NCBI GenBank assembly: GCA_944381555.1 | Contig: CALWLL010000058.1 | Location: 1-54,366, forward strand | Direction of reading: 5' to 3' | Length of the DNA stretch: 54,366 nucleotides | From: an uncultured Agathobacter sp. | GTDB taxonomy: Bacteria; Bacillota; Clostridia; Lachnospirales; Lachnospiraceae | The notes under the pieces: model-generated | The model's database searches: none | What the model saw: only the letters and a program-made list of their open reading frames with translations | What the model was told of the DNA's origin: nothing | Translations under genes and position numbers: made by a program | Shown: positions 43,064-50,379 of the stretch, in pieces | Layout of the letters: each line of letters opens with the position of its first letter | How positions within the stretch are numbered: position 1 is the stretch's first letter

Positions 43064-45442
43064 TTATTTAAATTCTGCAATCGTTACGCCTGCATCTCCT
43101 TCGCCAAATTTTCCCAAATGATAGGATTTGATATAGCTTAAGCGTTTTAAATGCTGATGTACGGCATTACGCAAAGCACCGGTTCCTTTACCATGCACAA
43201 TCCGCACGGAAGGAAGGTGTGCGATATAGGCATCATCCAAGTATTTATCCAGTTTTGCAACAGCTTCGTCCGTCATCATGCCAATCAGGTTGATTTCGGT
43301 AGAAATAGAAGCGGATTTCCCCATTTTGATTTTTCCTGCGCCTGTGCCGTATTTTTGAGACGGGCTTAAGGTATCCTCATTGATGAGAACGAGGTCTTTG
43401 ATGTTGACCTGTGAGCGAAGAATACCCATCTGGACAAAAAGATTGCCTTTCGCGTCCGGAAGCGTATGAACGGTTCCTTTTAGGTTCATGGACAGGACTT
43501 TAACGGAATCCCCGATGCGAAGCTTCTTTGGAGGCTGGTGGTTTTGAGGTTCTGCTTTTTTGATGTCGGAAAGTTTCTTTTCTTTTTCGGACATCTTGTT
43601 GCGCAGGTTGGTACGCTCTTTTTCCATCTGGCTCATAGAAGCAGTTCCCTGCCCGTACTTATTGAAATTACGGATGGTTTCATCCGCTAAATCTTTTGCT
43701 TCTTTGATTATTTTTAACGCTTCTTCGTTTGCTTCTCGTAGAATTTTCTCGCGGTTTTGGTCTAAGCGCTCCTGTTTATTTTCCAATTGTTTCTTTAGCG
43801 TTTCAATTTCTGTCTTGTATGCTTTGATTTCCTGCTGTTCTTTTTCTATGGTAATACGGCTTGCCTCCAAATTGGAAAGAACATCTTCAAATGCAACGTC
43901 CTTGGTATTTAGTCTGCCTTTCGCGTCTTCAATAACAGAATCATCCAGGCCAAGCTTTGAGGAGATGGCAAATGCGTTACTCTTTCCCGGAATTCCGATT
44001 AGGAGGCGGTAGGTTGGACTAAGGGTTTCAACGTCAAATTCACAGCAGGCATTCTCAATGCCGTCTGTGGTAAGAGCATATACCTTAAGCTCGCTGTAGT
44101 GTGTGGTTGCCATAGCGACAGCGCCATAGAGATGGAGCTTGTTTAAGATAGAGATGGCTAAAGCGGCACCTTCCGTAGGGTCTGTACCCGCACACAATTC
44201 ATCAAAGAGAACGAGACTGCGGTCATCCGCCTTTTCTAAGATGCTTACGATATTTACCATATGGGAGGAGAACGTACTGAGGCTTTGCTCGATACTCTGT
44301 TCATCCCCGATATCAGCAAATACTTCTTCAAAAACGGCAAGTTCTGAGCGGTCGCCGGCCGGAATGTGCAGTCCTGCCTGCCCCATCAGGGTCAGAAGAC
44401 CAACGGTTTTTAAACTTACGGTCTTTCCGCCGGTATTTGGACCTGTTACGATTAACTGTTTAAATGTATCGCCAAGATATACATCAATCGGAACGGTCTT
44501 TTTAGGGTCTAAAAGCGGATGGCGGCCTTTGCGGATGTTGATGTAACCGCGCTCATTGAAGACAGGCGCAACGCCATTGTAGGATTTGGCGAGGTTTGCT
44601 TTGGCAAAAATGAAGTCCAATTCCGACAAGACGGTAAAGTCATTTTCCAAGCCTGCGGCATATCCGGCTACCATGTCGCTCAAGCGAGCGAGAATGGCGT
44701 TAATCTCCTCCTTTTCCTTGATATAGAGTTCCCGCAATTCGTTATTTAAGTTGACAACTGCCATTGGCTCGATAAACAAAGTGGAGCCGGAAGAGGACTG
44801 GTCGTGTACCATACCCGGAACGTTGGATTTGTTCTCTGCCTTAACAGGAAGACAATAGCGCCCGTCACGCATGGTTACGATGGCATCCTGCAGATATCCC
44901 CGGGTAGTAGTGTTATTCATAAGAGAGGTAAGCTGCGCATGAATGCGGTCACTCATACCACGAATGGATTTTCTGATTTTAAATAATACGGGACTGGCGT
45001 CATCTGCTACTTCGTCTTCGGAAAGGATACAACGCTTGATTTCTTCGTGTAATGGTGCGCATGGCTCAATCTGAGAGAATAATCCGCTCAGAGAGTCTGT
45101 CTTATCATCGGCACGGTCAGAACGGTCATACGCCTTTGCTCTTTTTGCAACCTCTAAGAGAGAGCTGATTTGAAGGAGTTCTGCCATGTTGAGAGAGCCT
45201 CCGATAGAGAGTCTCTTCAGAGAGCCGCAAATGTTATGTAGTCCTGCAAAAGTAAGGCTGCTGCTTTTGTACAAGCGGCTGAGAGCATCCTTGGTGGTTT
45301 CCTGTAAATGAATGATTTCTTCAATATCTGTGGACGGCACCAATTCTAAGATTCTTTTCTTAGTATCGTCGGAAGCCGCATATTCAGCCAGTTGCTTTAA
45401 TATCTTATAGTATTCTAATGTTGTTAGTACTTTCTGATTCAT
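43064..45442 (-). CDS. mutS2: MutS2 family protein (endonuclease / ribosome rescue factor)
   Basis: A 792-residue protein with the MutS2 order: N-terminal core helices, ATPase with 'VTGPNTGGKTVSLKTVGL' (Walker A), 'DIGDEQSIEQSLSTFSSHM' and 'LVLFDELCAGTDPTEGAAL' (Walker B), 'ATTHYSELK', a long coiled coil (about 510-620), a KOW-like strand part and the C-terminal Smr domain ('VRIVHGKGTGALRNAVHQHL'). MutS2 suppresses homologous recombination in some bacteria and splits collided ribosomes in Bacillus. The usual LDLRG box of Smr reads INLIGM here. The response regulator follows directly and probably shares the transcript. Confidence 0.94.
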   Translation of the reverse strand: MNQKVLTTLEYYKILKQLAEYAASDDTKKRILELVPSTDIEEIIHLQETTKDALSRLYKSSSLTFAGLHNICGSLKRLSIGGSLNMAELLQISSLLEVAKRAKAYDRSDRADDKTDSLSGLFSQIEPCAPLHEEIKRCILSEDEVADDASPVLFKIRKSIRGMSDRIHAQLTSLMNNTTTRGYLQDAIVTMRDGRYCLPVKAENKSNVPGMVHDQSSSGSTLFIEPMAVVNLNNELRELYIKEKEEINAILARLSDMVAGYAAGLENDFTVLSELDFIFAKANLAKSYNGVAPVFNERGYINIRKGRHPLLDPKKTVPIDVYLGDTFKQLIVTGPNTGGKTVSLKTVGLLTLMGQAGLHIPAGDRSELAVFEEVFADIGDEQSIEQSLSTFSSHMVNIVSILEKADDRSLVLFDELCAGTDPTEGAALAISILNKLHLYGAVAMATTHYSELKVYALTTDGIENACCEFDVETLSPTYRLLIGIPGKSNAFAISSKLGLDDSVIEDAKGRLNTKDVAFEDVLSNLEASRITIEKEQQEIKAYKTEIETLKKQLENKQERLDQNREKILREANEEALKIIKEAKDLADETIRNFNKYGQGTASMSQMEKERTNLRNKMSEKEKKLSDIKKAEPQNHQPPKKLRIGDSVKVLSMNLKGTVHTLPDAKGNLFVQMGILRSQVNIKDLVLINEDTLSPSQKYGTGAGKIKMGKSASISTEINLIGMMTDEAVAKLDKYLDDAYIAHLPSVRIVHGKGTGALRNAVHQHLKRLSYIKSYHLGKFGEGDAGVTIAEFK

Positions 45443-45501
45443 TGACTGTTTCCATATCTTTCCTGCGCCAAAGGCGCTGTGATTATTCGTGAGACAGGTA
45501 T

Positions 45502-45507
45502 ATTATA
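45502..45507 (-). promoter_or_regulatory. Likely -10 of the mutS2 operon
   Basis: TATAAT on the minus strand, about 60 bases before the mutS2 ATG. The -35 (TTTTCC at 17 bases) is poor. Confidence 0.45.
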
Positions 45508-45541
45508 GCTTATTTTAAGCCTTTGGAAAAGGCAAAAATGG

Positions 45542-45570
45542 TTGCAAGCAAAGATAATTCTTAATATAAT
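45542..45570 (+). promoter_or_regulatory. Sigma-A promoter of the HtrA-like gene
   Basis: TTGCAA (45542-45547) and TATAAT (45565-45570) are 17 bases apart. Transcription should begin near 45577, after the ATG at 45574, so translation must start at 45610. Confidence 0.82.
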
Positions 45571-45609
45571 AAAATGGTATCTAACTTTTTTACGCATTTA
45601 GAGGAAAAA

Positions 45610-46881
45610 ATGGAATTTATTCGTGAACAGATAAAAGAAAAACCAATCAATACAAAACGCATTGTAAGAAAGCTGGGATTAGCAGCGTTGTGCGGTGCGG
45701 TATTTGCCCTTTCTGCCTGTGTGGTTATGTTTATGTTCATGCCGGCGCTTAGGGGCGCACTTCTGGCAGGAAATACAGAATCTACAGAGGATACAGAGAA
45801 AAACAGTGAAACAGAGACAGAAAACTCGCAGACGGAATCCGAGTCACAAACGCAGAGCGGGACAGAACCCGATACAGGGAATGGAGAAACTGAGCCGGAG
45901 TATAGTTTGTCTATTGAGGATTATCAGGAAATTCAAGACGAGTTATATAGTATCGGTAATAAGGTTAATAAATCTGTCGTAACCGTAACAACGGTTGTGA
46001 GTGAAACCGACTGGCTGAATAATGCCTACGAGACGAAGGGACAGGGATCGGGCGTTCTTGTGTCGGAAGATGATAATTATTTTTATGTATTAACGGAGAA
46101 AAGGGTTATTCAGGATGCCTCTCATGTACGCGTTACGTTTATCGATGGGACAAGTGCAGATGCAACGCTGTTAAAATATGATGGCAATACAGGCATTACC
46201 ATTCTTACAGTTGAAAAAAGGCTGGTAGAAGCAGAAACAGAGAAAGAAATCGCCATTGCAGATTTCGGAAATTCTTTTATTGTAAGAAATGGTTCCATCG
46301 TTATTGCTCTGGGAAGTTCGCCTGGAACTAATTATTCCATATTAACGGGAAACATTACTTCTACTACGAACCACATTACAACAGTGGATAAAAACTATGG
46401 CGTTTTTACCACAGATATTGTTGCCGGTGAGAATAGCAGCGGGATTCTCATCAATACCAAAGGTGAAATTGTGGGAATGGTAATACAGGCGTTCAGCGGT
46501 TCGCAGGACATCAGTACGTTAACAGCAGTACCAATTTCTGAGATTGGCGCAATAATTGACCGTCTGATAGACGGAAAGGATATTCCGTATGTGGGATTGT
46601 ATGTATCAACGGTAACGAATGATATTTCTGCGGCTTATGAGATTCCAAAGGGCGTATTTATTAAAGAGGTACAAACCGATTCGCCTGCAATGTTCGCAGG
46701 GCTGCAGAGCGGAGATGTGATTACGCGCATAAACGGAGAAGAAATCTATACAGATGGTACATATAGTACCAAAATAGGCATGCTTATTCCGGGAACAACC
46801 TGTGAAATTACAGTTCAGCGTCAGAATGGGAATGACTATATAGAAATAAATTGTGAGGTCGAAATCGGCGTCCTGCAATAA
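45610..46881 (+). CDS. Membrane-anchored HtrA-like protein with PDZ domain, probable pseudoprotease
   Basis: A 423-residue protein (start 45610 behind AGAGG). Residues 20-50 hold one membrane segment, 54-98 a Ser/Thr/Glu-rich linker, 105-320 a trypsin-like HtrA domain and 325-420 a PDZ domain. In family members the triad is His (NNHVV), Asp (TDLAV) and Ser (GNSGG). Here the matching places read EKRVI (Arg165), TGITI (Gly195) and ENSSG (Ser276). Two of three residues are thus lost, while the GSGV strand before and the IxTKGEIVGM strand after Ser are kept. It probably binds peptides outside the cell rather than cutting them. yhaM follows 11 bases later. Confidence 0.85.
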   Translation: MEFIREQIKEKPINTKRIVRKLGLAALCGAVFALSACVVMFMFMPALRGALLAGNTESTEDTEKNSETETENSQTESESQTQSGTEPDTGNGETEPEYSLSIEDYQEIQDELYSIGNKVNKSVVTVTTVVSETDWLNNAYETKGQGSGVLVSEDDNYFYVLTEKRVIQDASHVRVTFIDGTSADATLLKYDGNTGITILTVEKRLVEAETEKEIAIADFGNSFIVRNGSIVIALGSSPGTNYSILTGNITSTTNHITTVDKNYGVFTTDIVAGENSSGILINTKGEIVGMVIQAFSGSQDISTLTAVPISEIGAIIDRLIDGKDIPYVGLYVSTVTNDISAAYEIPKGVFIKEVQTDSPAMFAGLQSGDVITRINGEEIYTDGTYSTKIGMLIPGTTCEITVQRQNGNDYIEINCEVEIGVLQ

Positions 46882-46892
46882 ATGGAGGAATT

Positions 46893-47837
46893 ATGAAATA
46901 TATTGAAAGCTTCCGGGAGGGAGACCGCATAAATGATGTTTATTTATGCAAATTTAAACAGGCGGCTTTAACAAAAGCCGGAAAGCCATACGATAATGTG
47001 ATCTTACAGGATAAAACGGGTACGATTGATGCAAAGATATGGGATCCGGGTTCTGTAGGGATTGATGAGTTTGATGTAATGGATTATGTGGCTGTAACCG
47101 GGGATATAACCAGTTTTCAGGGCAATCTGCAATTGTCCGTCAAGCGTGCCAGAAAAGCAGAGGAAGGTGAATACGAGCCAAGGGATTACCTTCCAATCAG
47201 CGACTATGATATTGACGGTATGTTCACAGAACTGAAGGGATATATCAACTCTATTAAAAATCCATATTTAAACAGGCTGCTTCATGCATTTTTTGATAAT
47301 GCAGCATTTGAGAAAAAGTTTAAATTTCATTCTGCCGCAAAGAGTGTGCATCATGGATTTGTGGGTGGGCTGTTAGAGCATACGTTAAGTGTTACCAGAA
47401 ACTGCGATTTCTTTGCCAAGAATTATCCGATTTTAAATCGTGATTTGCTGCTTACTGCGGCAATGTTCCATGATGTTGGAAAAATGGCAGAACTGTCTGC
47501 TTTTCCGGAAAATGACTACACAGATGCAGGGCAGCTTCTTGGTCATATCGTAATCGGCTGTGAATGGGTGAGCAATGAAATCAAGAAGATTGAAGGATTT
47601 CCGGTTGTGCTTGCAAATGAATTAAAGCACTGTATTCTGGCACACCACGGAGAACTGGAATTTGGCTCGCCGAAGAAACCGGCTCTGGTTGAAGCTGTGT
47701 GTCTTAGCTTTGCGGACAATTTGGATGCAAAGATGGAGACGATGAAGGAACTTCTTTCGGGAGTTGCGGATAATAACTTAGAATGGCAGGGCTATAACAG
47801 ATTGTTAGAGTCAAATTTCCGTAAAACAAGCTGCTAG
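46893..47837 (+). CDS. yhaM: 3'-5' exoribonuclease YhaM family (OB-fold plus HD)
   Basis: A 314-residue protein. The N-terminal OB domain (about 15-95; 'VILQDKTGTIDAKIWDPG') binds nucleic acid. The HD domain has 'KSVHHGFVGGLLEHTLSV', 'AAMFHDVGKMAEL' and 'CILAHHGELEFGSP', with the metal-binding His and Asp in place. Size and order match YhaM, which trims RNA and also cuts DNA. It lies between the HtrA-like gene and the rlmD-type gene with short gaps and is probably cotranscribed with both. Confidence 0.92.
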   Translation: MKYIESFREGDRINDVYLCKFKQAALTKAGKPYDNVILQDKTGTIDAKIWDPGSVGIDEFDVMDYVAVTGDITSFQGNLQLSVKRARKAEEGEYEPRDYLPISDYDIDGMFTELKGYINSIKNPYLNRLLHAFFDNAAFEKKFKFHSAAKSVHHGFVGGLLEHTLSVTRNCDFFAKNYPILNRDLLLTAAMFHDVGKMAELSAFPENDYTDAGQLLGHIVIGCEWVSNEIKKIEGFPVVLANELKHCILAHHGELEFGSPKKPALVEAVCLSFADNLDAKMETMKELLSGVADNNLEWQGYNRLLESNFRKTSC

Positions 47838-47876
47838 AGGCTTAATTTGCGGAAATGGTTCTTGGAGAAAAAAATC

Positions 47877-49349
47877 ATGAAAAAGAATGATATTTTCGAT
47901 TTGGAAATAACAGATATGGGCGTAGACGGAGAAGGGATTGGCCGTTATAACGGCATGACCTTTTTCGTAAAAGACGCATTGATTGGTGATGTGATTCGCG
48001 CCCGCGCAACAAAATTAAAAAAGAATTATGGATATGCAAGAGTGGAAGAGATAATATCGCCTTCCACTTTTCGTATTGAGCCTAAATGCCCGCATCACAG
48101 ACGTTGCGGAGGCTGTCAGATTCAGGCATTGTCTTATGGGAAGCAGTTAGAATTTAAGGAGCAGAAGGTTCGGGGCAATCTAATCCGTATTGGAGGATTT
48201 GACGAGAAAGAAATCGCTGAAAAAATGCTTCCGGTTGTGGGGATGGAAATGCCGTTCCGCTACCGTAATAAGGCGCAGTTTCCGGTTGGAACAGATAAAG
48301 AAGGCAATATTGTGATGGGATTTTTCGCTGCGAGAACGCACAGCATTATTCCGGTAGAGGATTGTCTTCTTGGCGTAGAAGAAAATGCACCGATTCTTGC
48401 GGTTATCAGGGCATGGATGCGGGAAAATGACATAACGGCTTATGATGAAGCCACCGGAAGGGGGCTTCTTCGTCATGTATTGATTCGTTTTGGATTTACT
48501 ACAAAAGAAATCATGGTGTGTCTGATTATCAATGGAAAGAAGCTGCCGGCGCAGGAGGCGCTTGTGGAAAAATTAGCGCAGATGGAGGAAATGACCTCCA
48601 TCTCAATCAATAGCAATACCCAAAATACCAATGTAATTCTGGGAGATGTAACAGAATGCATTTGGGGGAAACCATATATTACGGATTATATCCATTTGCG
48701 CCGTACGGGTGATTCTTTGGTGGGACAGGCAGAGGAATTTGCACTTACGGATACAGCAGTAGCTTACCGTATATCTCCACAATCTTTCTATCAGGTAAAT
48801 CCCATTCAGACGGAAAAATTGTACAGTACGGTATTGGAATATGCCGGACTTACAGGCAATGAGAAAGTATGGGATTTGTATTGTGGAATCGGTACGATTT
48901 CATTGTTTCTGGCGCAAAAAGCAAAACAGGTATACGGTGTGGAGATTATCCCGCAGGCGGTTGAAGATGCAAAAAGCAATGCCGCCTTAAACAAAATTGC
49001 CAATGCGGAATTTTTTGTGGGTAAGGCAGAGGAAGTGCTTCCGGATTTTTATGAAAAACTGCGAATGGCTGGTGAAAAAAATTCCGGCGGGGCGAAGGAG
49101 ATGCTGCACCCGGATGTTATTGTAGTAGACCCACCGAGAAAAGGCTGCGACGATGCCTGCCTAAGCACGATGCTTAAGATGAGGCCGGAACGCATTGTGT
49201 ATGTAAGCTGTGATTCCGCGACATTGGCAAGAGATTTAAAGGTATTGTGTGAGGGCGGATATGAACTGAAAAAGGTGCGGACCTTCGACCAGTTCGCGCA
49301 TACGCTGCATTGCGAGGTCATAACTCTGTTGCAACGGGTTAAGGGATAA
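47877..49349 (+). CDS. 23S rRNA (uracil-5-)-methyltransferase RlmD/RumA-like
   Basis: A 490-residue class I methyltransferase. The N-terminus is a TRAM domain ('DLEITDMGVDGEGIGRYNG'), followed by the iron-sulfur cysteines 'CPHHRRCGGCQIQAL', the SAM-binding 'VWDLYCGIGTISLFLAQKAKQ', 'VVDPPRKGCD' and the catalytic Cys in 'IVYVSCDSATLARDL'. The family methylates U1939 or U747 of 23S rRNA, or tRNA U54; which one cannot be decided here. I use ATG 47877; GGAG lies 10 bases upstream. Start 47847 would add ten residues. It is last in the operon. Confidence 0.92.
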   Translation: MKKNDIFDLEITDMGVDGEGIGRYNGMTFFVKDALIGDVIRARATKLKKNYGYARVEEIISPSTFRIEPKCPHHRRCGGCQIQALSYGKQLEFKEQKVRGNLIRIGGFDEKEIAEKMLPVVGMEMPFRYRNKAQFPVGTDKEGNIVMGFFAARTHSIIPVEDCLLGVEENAPILAVIRAWMRENDITAYDEATGRGLLRHVLIRFGFTTKEIMVCLIINGKKLPAQEALVEKLAQMEEMTSISINSNTQNTNVILGDVTECIWGKPYITDYIHLRRTGDSLVGQAEEFALTDTAVAYRISPQSFYQVNPIQTEKLYSTVLEYAGLTGNEKVWDLYCGIGTISLFLAQKAKQVYGVEIIPQAVEDAKSNAALNKIANAEFFVGKAEEVLPDFYEKLRMAGEKNSGGAKEMLHPDVIVVDPPRKGCDDACLSTMLKMRPERIVYVSCDSATLARDLKVLCEGGYELKKVRTFDQFAHTLHCEVITLLQRVKG

Positions 49350-49559
49350 AAAAAGAAATGAGAGGTGCTGGTCCGGCACGTTAAAGAAGGGGTAACAAAA
49401 ACTAAATATAAGAAGTATAGATGAGAAGAAGACATTAGCGAGGAATCATTCTAGTGATGAGAAACGGGTTGGTGTCTTTTTTGCGTTGTGTTATAGATTA
49501 CATATGTTTGGATGATGCAATTTGTCACAGATAACGTAAGACTTATTACAGATTGATTG
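49350..49559. other. Non-coding stretch after the rRNA methyltransferase, no clear feature
   Basis: About 210 bases without a credible gene. A small hairpin GTGCTG-GTC-CGGCAC (49364-49378) lies just past the stop but has no T-run. The rest is AT-rich with no recognisable promoter or repeat. Confidence 0.5.
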
Positions 49560-49727
49560 TTAATAAAGTGGAAGTTCATCAATCTTGAATTTTTGGTATT
49601 TTGGAGAGTTGGAATCATCATGAGCCCACTGTTTCAGAGGCATATATCTACAGAGAAGTTTTAATAAAAAGCAATTCATTGCATAGAGTTGTTGAATTAT
49701 TTTAAGTAAATATTGTATAATATCCAT
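49560..49727 (-). pseudogene. Short ORF resembling the N-terminus of an insertion-sequence transposase
   Basis: A 55-codon ORF on the minus strand starts at ATG 49727 with a good ribosome binding site (AAAGGAGA). It begins MDIIQYLLKIIQQLYAMN and contains 'RYMPLKQWAHDDSNSPKYQKF' before stopping after IDELPLY. From memory, 'DDSxSPKYQKFKxDELP' is the opening of a family of Lachnospiraceae IS transposases, which run on for hundreds of residues. If so, this is the 5' remnant of a deleted element. The recollection could not be checked, so the call stays tentative; the clean ribosome binding site and the paired leader favour a once-real gene. Confidence 0.5.
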
Positions 49728-49799
49728 GAGCATTGTCTCCTTTTGTTATGGTAGAAGTTTGGTCACGGATATTATATCAAAAATGGGAGGTCAATGCTC
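49716..49799 (-). repeat. Interleaved inverted repeats in the leader of the relic ORF
   Basis: TATAATATCC (49716-49725) pairs with GGATATTATA (49767-49776), and GAGCATTG (49728-49735) pairs with CAATGCTC (49792-49799). The order A-B-A'-B' allows a pseudoknot or alternative folds. On the minus strand the pairs cover the ribosome binding site and the start codon of the relic ORF, as in IS elements that shut off read-through expression. Confidence 0.6.
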
Positions 49800-49889
49800 T
49801 TTTTATTTGCAAACCTCCAATAAATTAAGGTTGGGGGCTTTCTTTTGCTCATTTTTAAATCGGAACATCTATCCGAAAAGCTAAAACTA

Positions 49890-49898
49890 TGGTACAAT
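49890..49898 (+). promoter_or_regulatory. Extended -10 promoter of a candidate small RNA
   Basis: TGG-TACAAT is an extended -10 (TGnTAnAAT form). No -35 is visible, which extended -10 promoters can tolerate. Confidence 0.42.
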
Positions 49899-49905
49899 TG
49901 CACTT

Positions 49906-50061
49906 AGCAGGTGGTGCCATAGGAAGGGCAGATATCAAATCTAAACAGAGCCAGTCAAGGCTCGTCTATTTTGACAAATCTAATCTTCTCTATGGCAGGT
50001 GCAAAGTGGTGCATCATGTCAATTTTTGCAGGTTCGATAGGGAACCGTTGCATCATTTTTT
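49906..50061 (+). ncRNA. Candidate structured small RNA of unknown class
   Basis: A stretch of about 155 bases can fold into ordered helices. P1 pairs TGCCATAG+GAAG (49915-49926) with CTTC+CTATGGCA (49985-49997), 12 bp with one bulge. Inside P1 are AGAT-ATCAA-ATCT (49931-49943) and GAGCC-AGTCAA-GGCTC (49948-49963). A last hairpin, TGCA+GGTTC-GATAGG-GAACC+TGCA (50027-50052), is followed by TCATTTTTT, a Rho-independent terminator. With the extended -10 in front this has the parts of a small RNA gene. I do not recognise 6S RNA, tmRNA, SRP RNA, RNase P RNA or a known riboswitch. A 67-codon ORF on the same strand has no ribosome binding site. Confidence 0.45.
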
Positions 50062-50066
50062 GAAAT

Positions 50067-50165
50067 CCCGGTTTAACGAAGACCGTGGGTAGTGCATCTA
50101 AATTGCACACTCATGGCAGGTGGATTGAGTGGTGTTACTGGCGAGGGTTTTAGATAATCATCCAC
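50067..50165 (+). other. Further ordered hairpins downstream of the small RNA candidate
   Basis: CC+CGGT...ACCG+GG (50067-50088, one bulged T), GTGCA-TCTAAAT-TGCAC (50092-50108) and GTGGAT...ATCCAC (50120-50165) follow one another. They may extend the RNA or belong to the leader of the GH28 gene. Confidence 0.35.
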
Positions 50166-50320
50166 TAAGAACAATTAGACAAATATATTCTATGTGTAAA
50201 AGTTTACCCGTTAAAGCAATCAGGTACATATCATTCTTTTATTGCAAAGGTACATGGGCGAAAGCAGGTAGCTATTATAAATGAATGAGGACGGTAAGAA
50301 AAGAAAGGTACTGACATCAC

Positions 50321-50357
50321 AAAACAATATTTTGATGAGGCAAAATATTGTTTTTAA
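50321..50357 (+). terminator. Terminator-like hairpin immediately before the GH28 gene
   Basis: AAAACAATATTTTG and CAAAATATTGTTTT pair perfectly over 14 bp around ATGAGG, and T follows. It ends about 12 bases before the AGGAG ribosome binding site, so it either ends an upstream RNA or attenuates the GH28 gene. Confidence 0.65.
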
Positions 50358-50379
50358 AAAATAATTTCAGGAGAAGCAT

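Noticed and set aside
43560-44012. 150-codon ORF opposite mutS2
   Set aside because: Serine-rich antisense shadow of the MutS2 coiled coil.
49452-49470. GTGATGAGAAAC as a hammerhead ribozyme core
   Set aside because: There is no stem between the CUGAUGA-like and GAAA-like parts and no matching third strand, so the core cannot form.
49889-50092. 67-codon plus-strand ORF beginning MVQLHLAGG
   Set aside because: No ribosome binding site, no family resemblance, and it lies over the hairpin series of the RNA candidate. Its ATG also overlaps the extended -10.
49957-50110. Roughly 50-codon minus-strand frame with MMQRFPIEPAKIDMMHHF
   Set aside because: It reads protein-like but has no good start or ribosome binding site, and a 50-codon open frame is common by chance. 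It could be a relic; kept as an alternative to the RNA reading.
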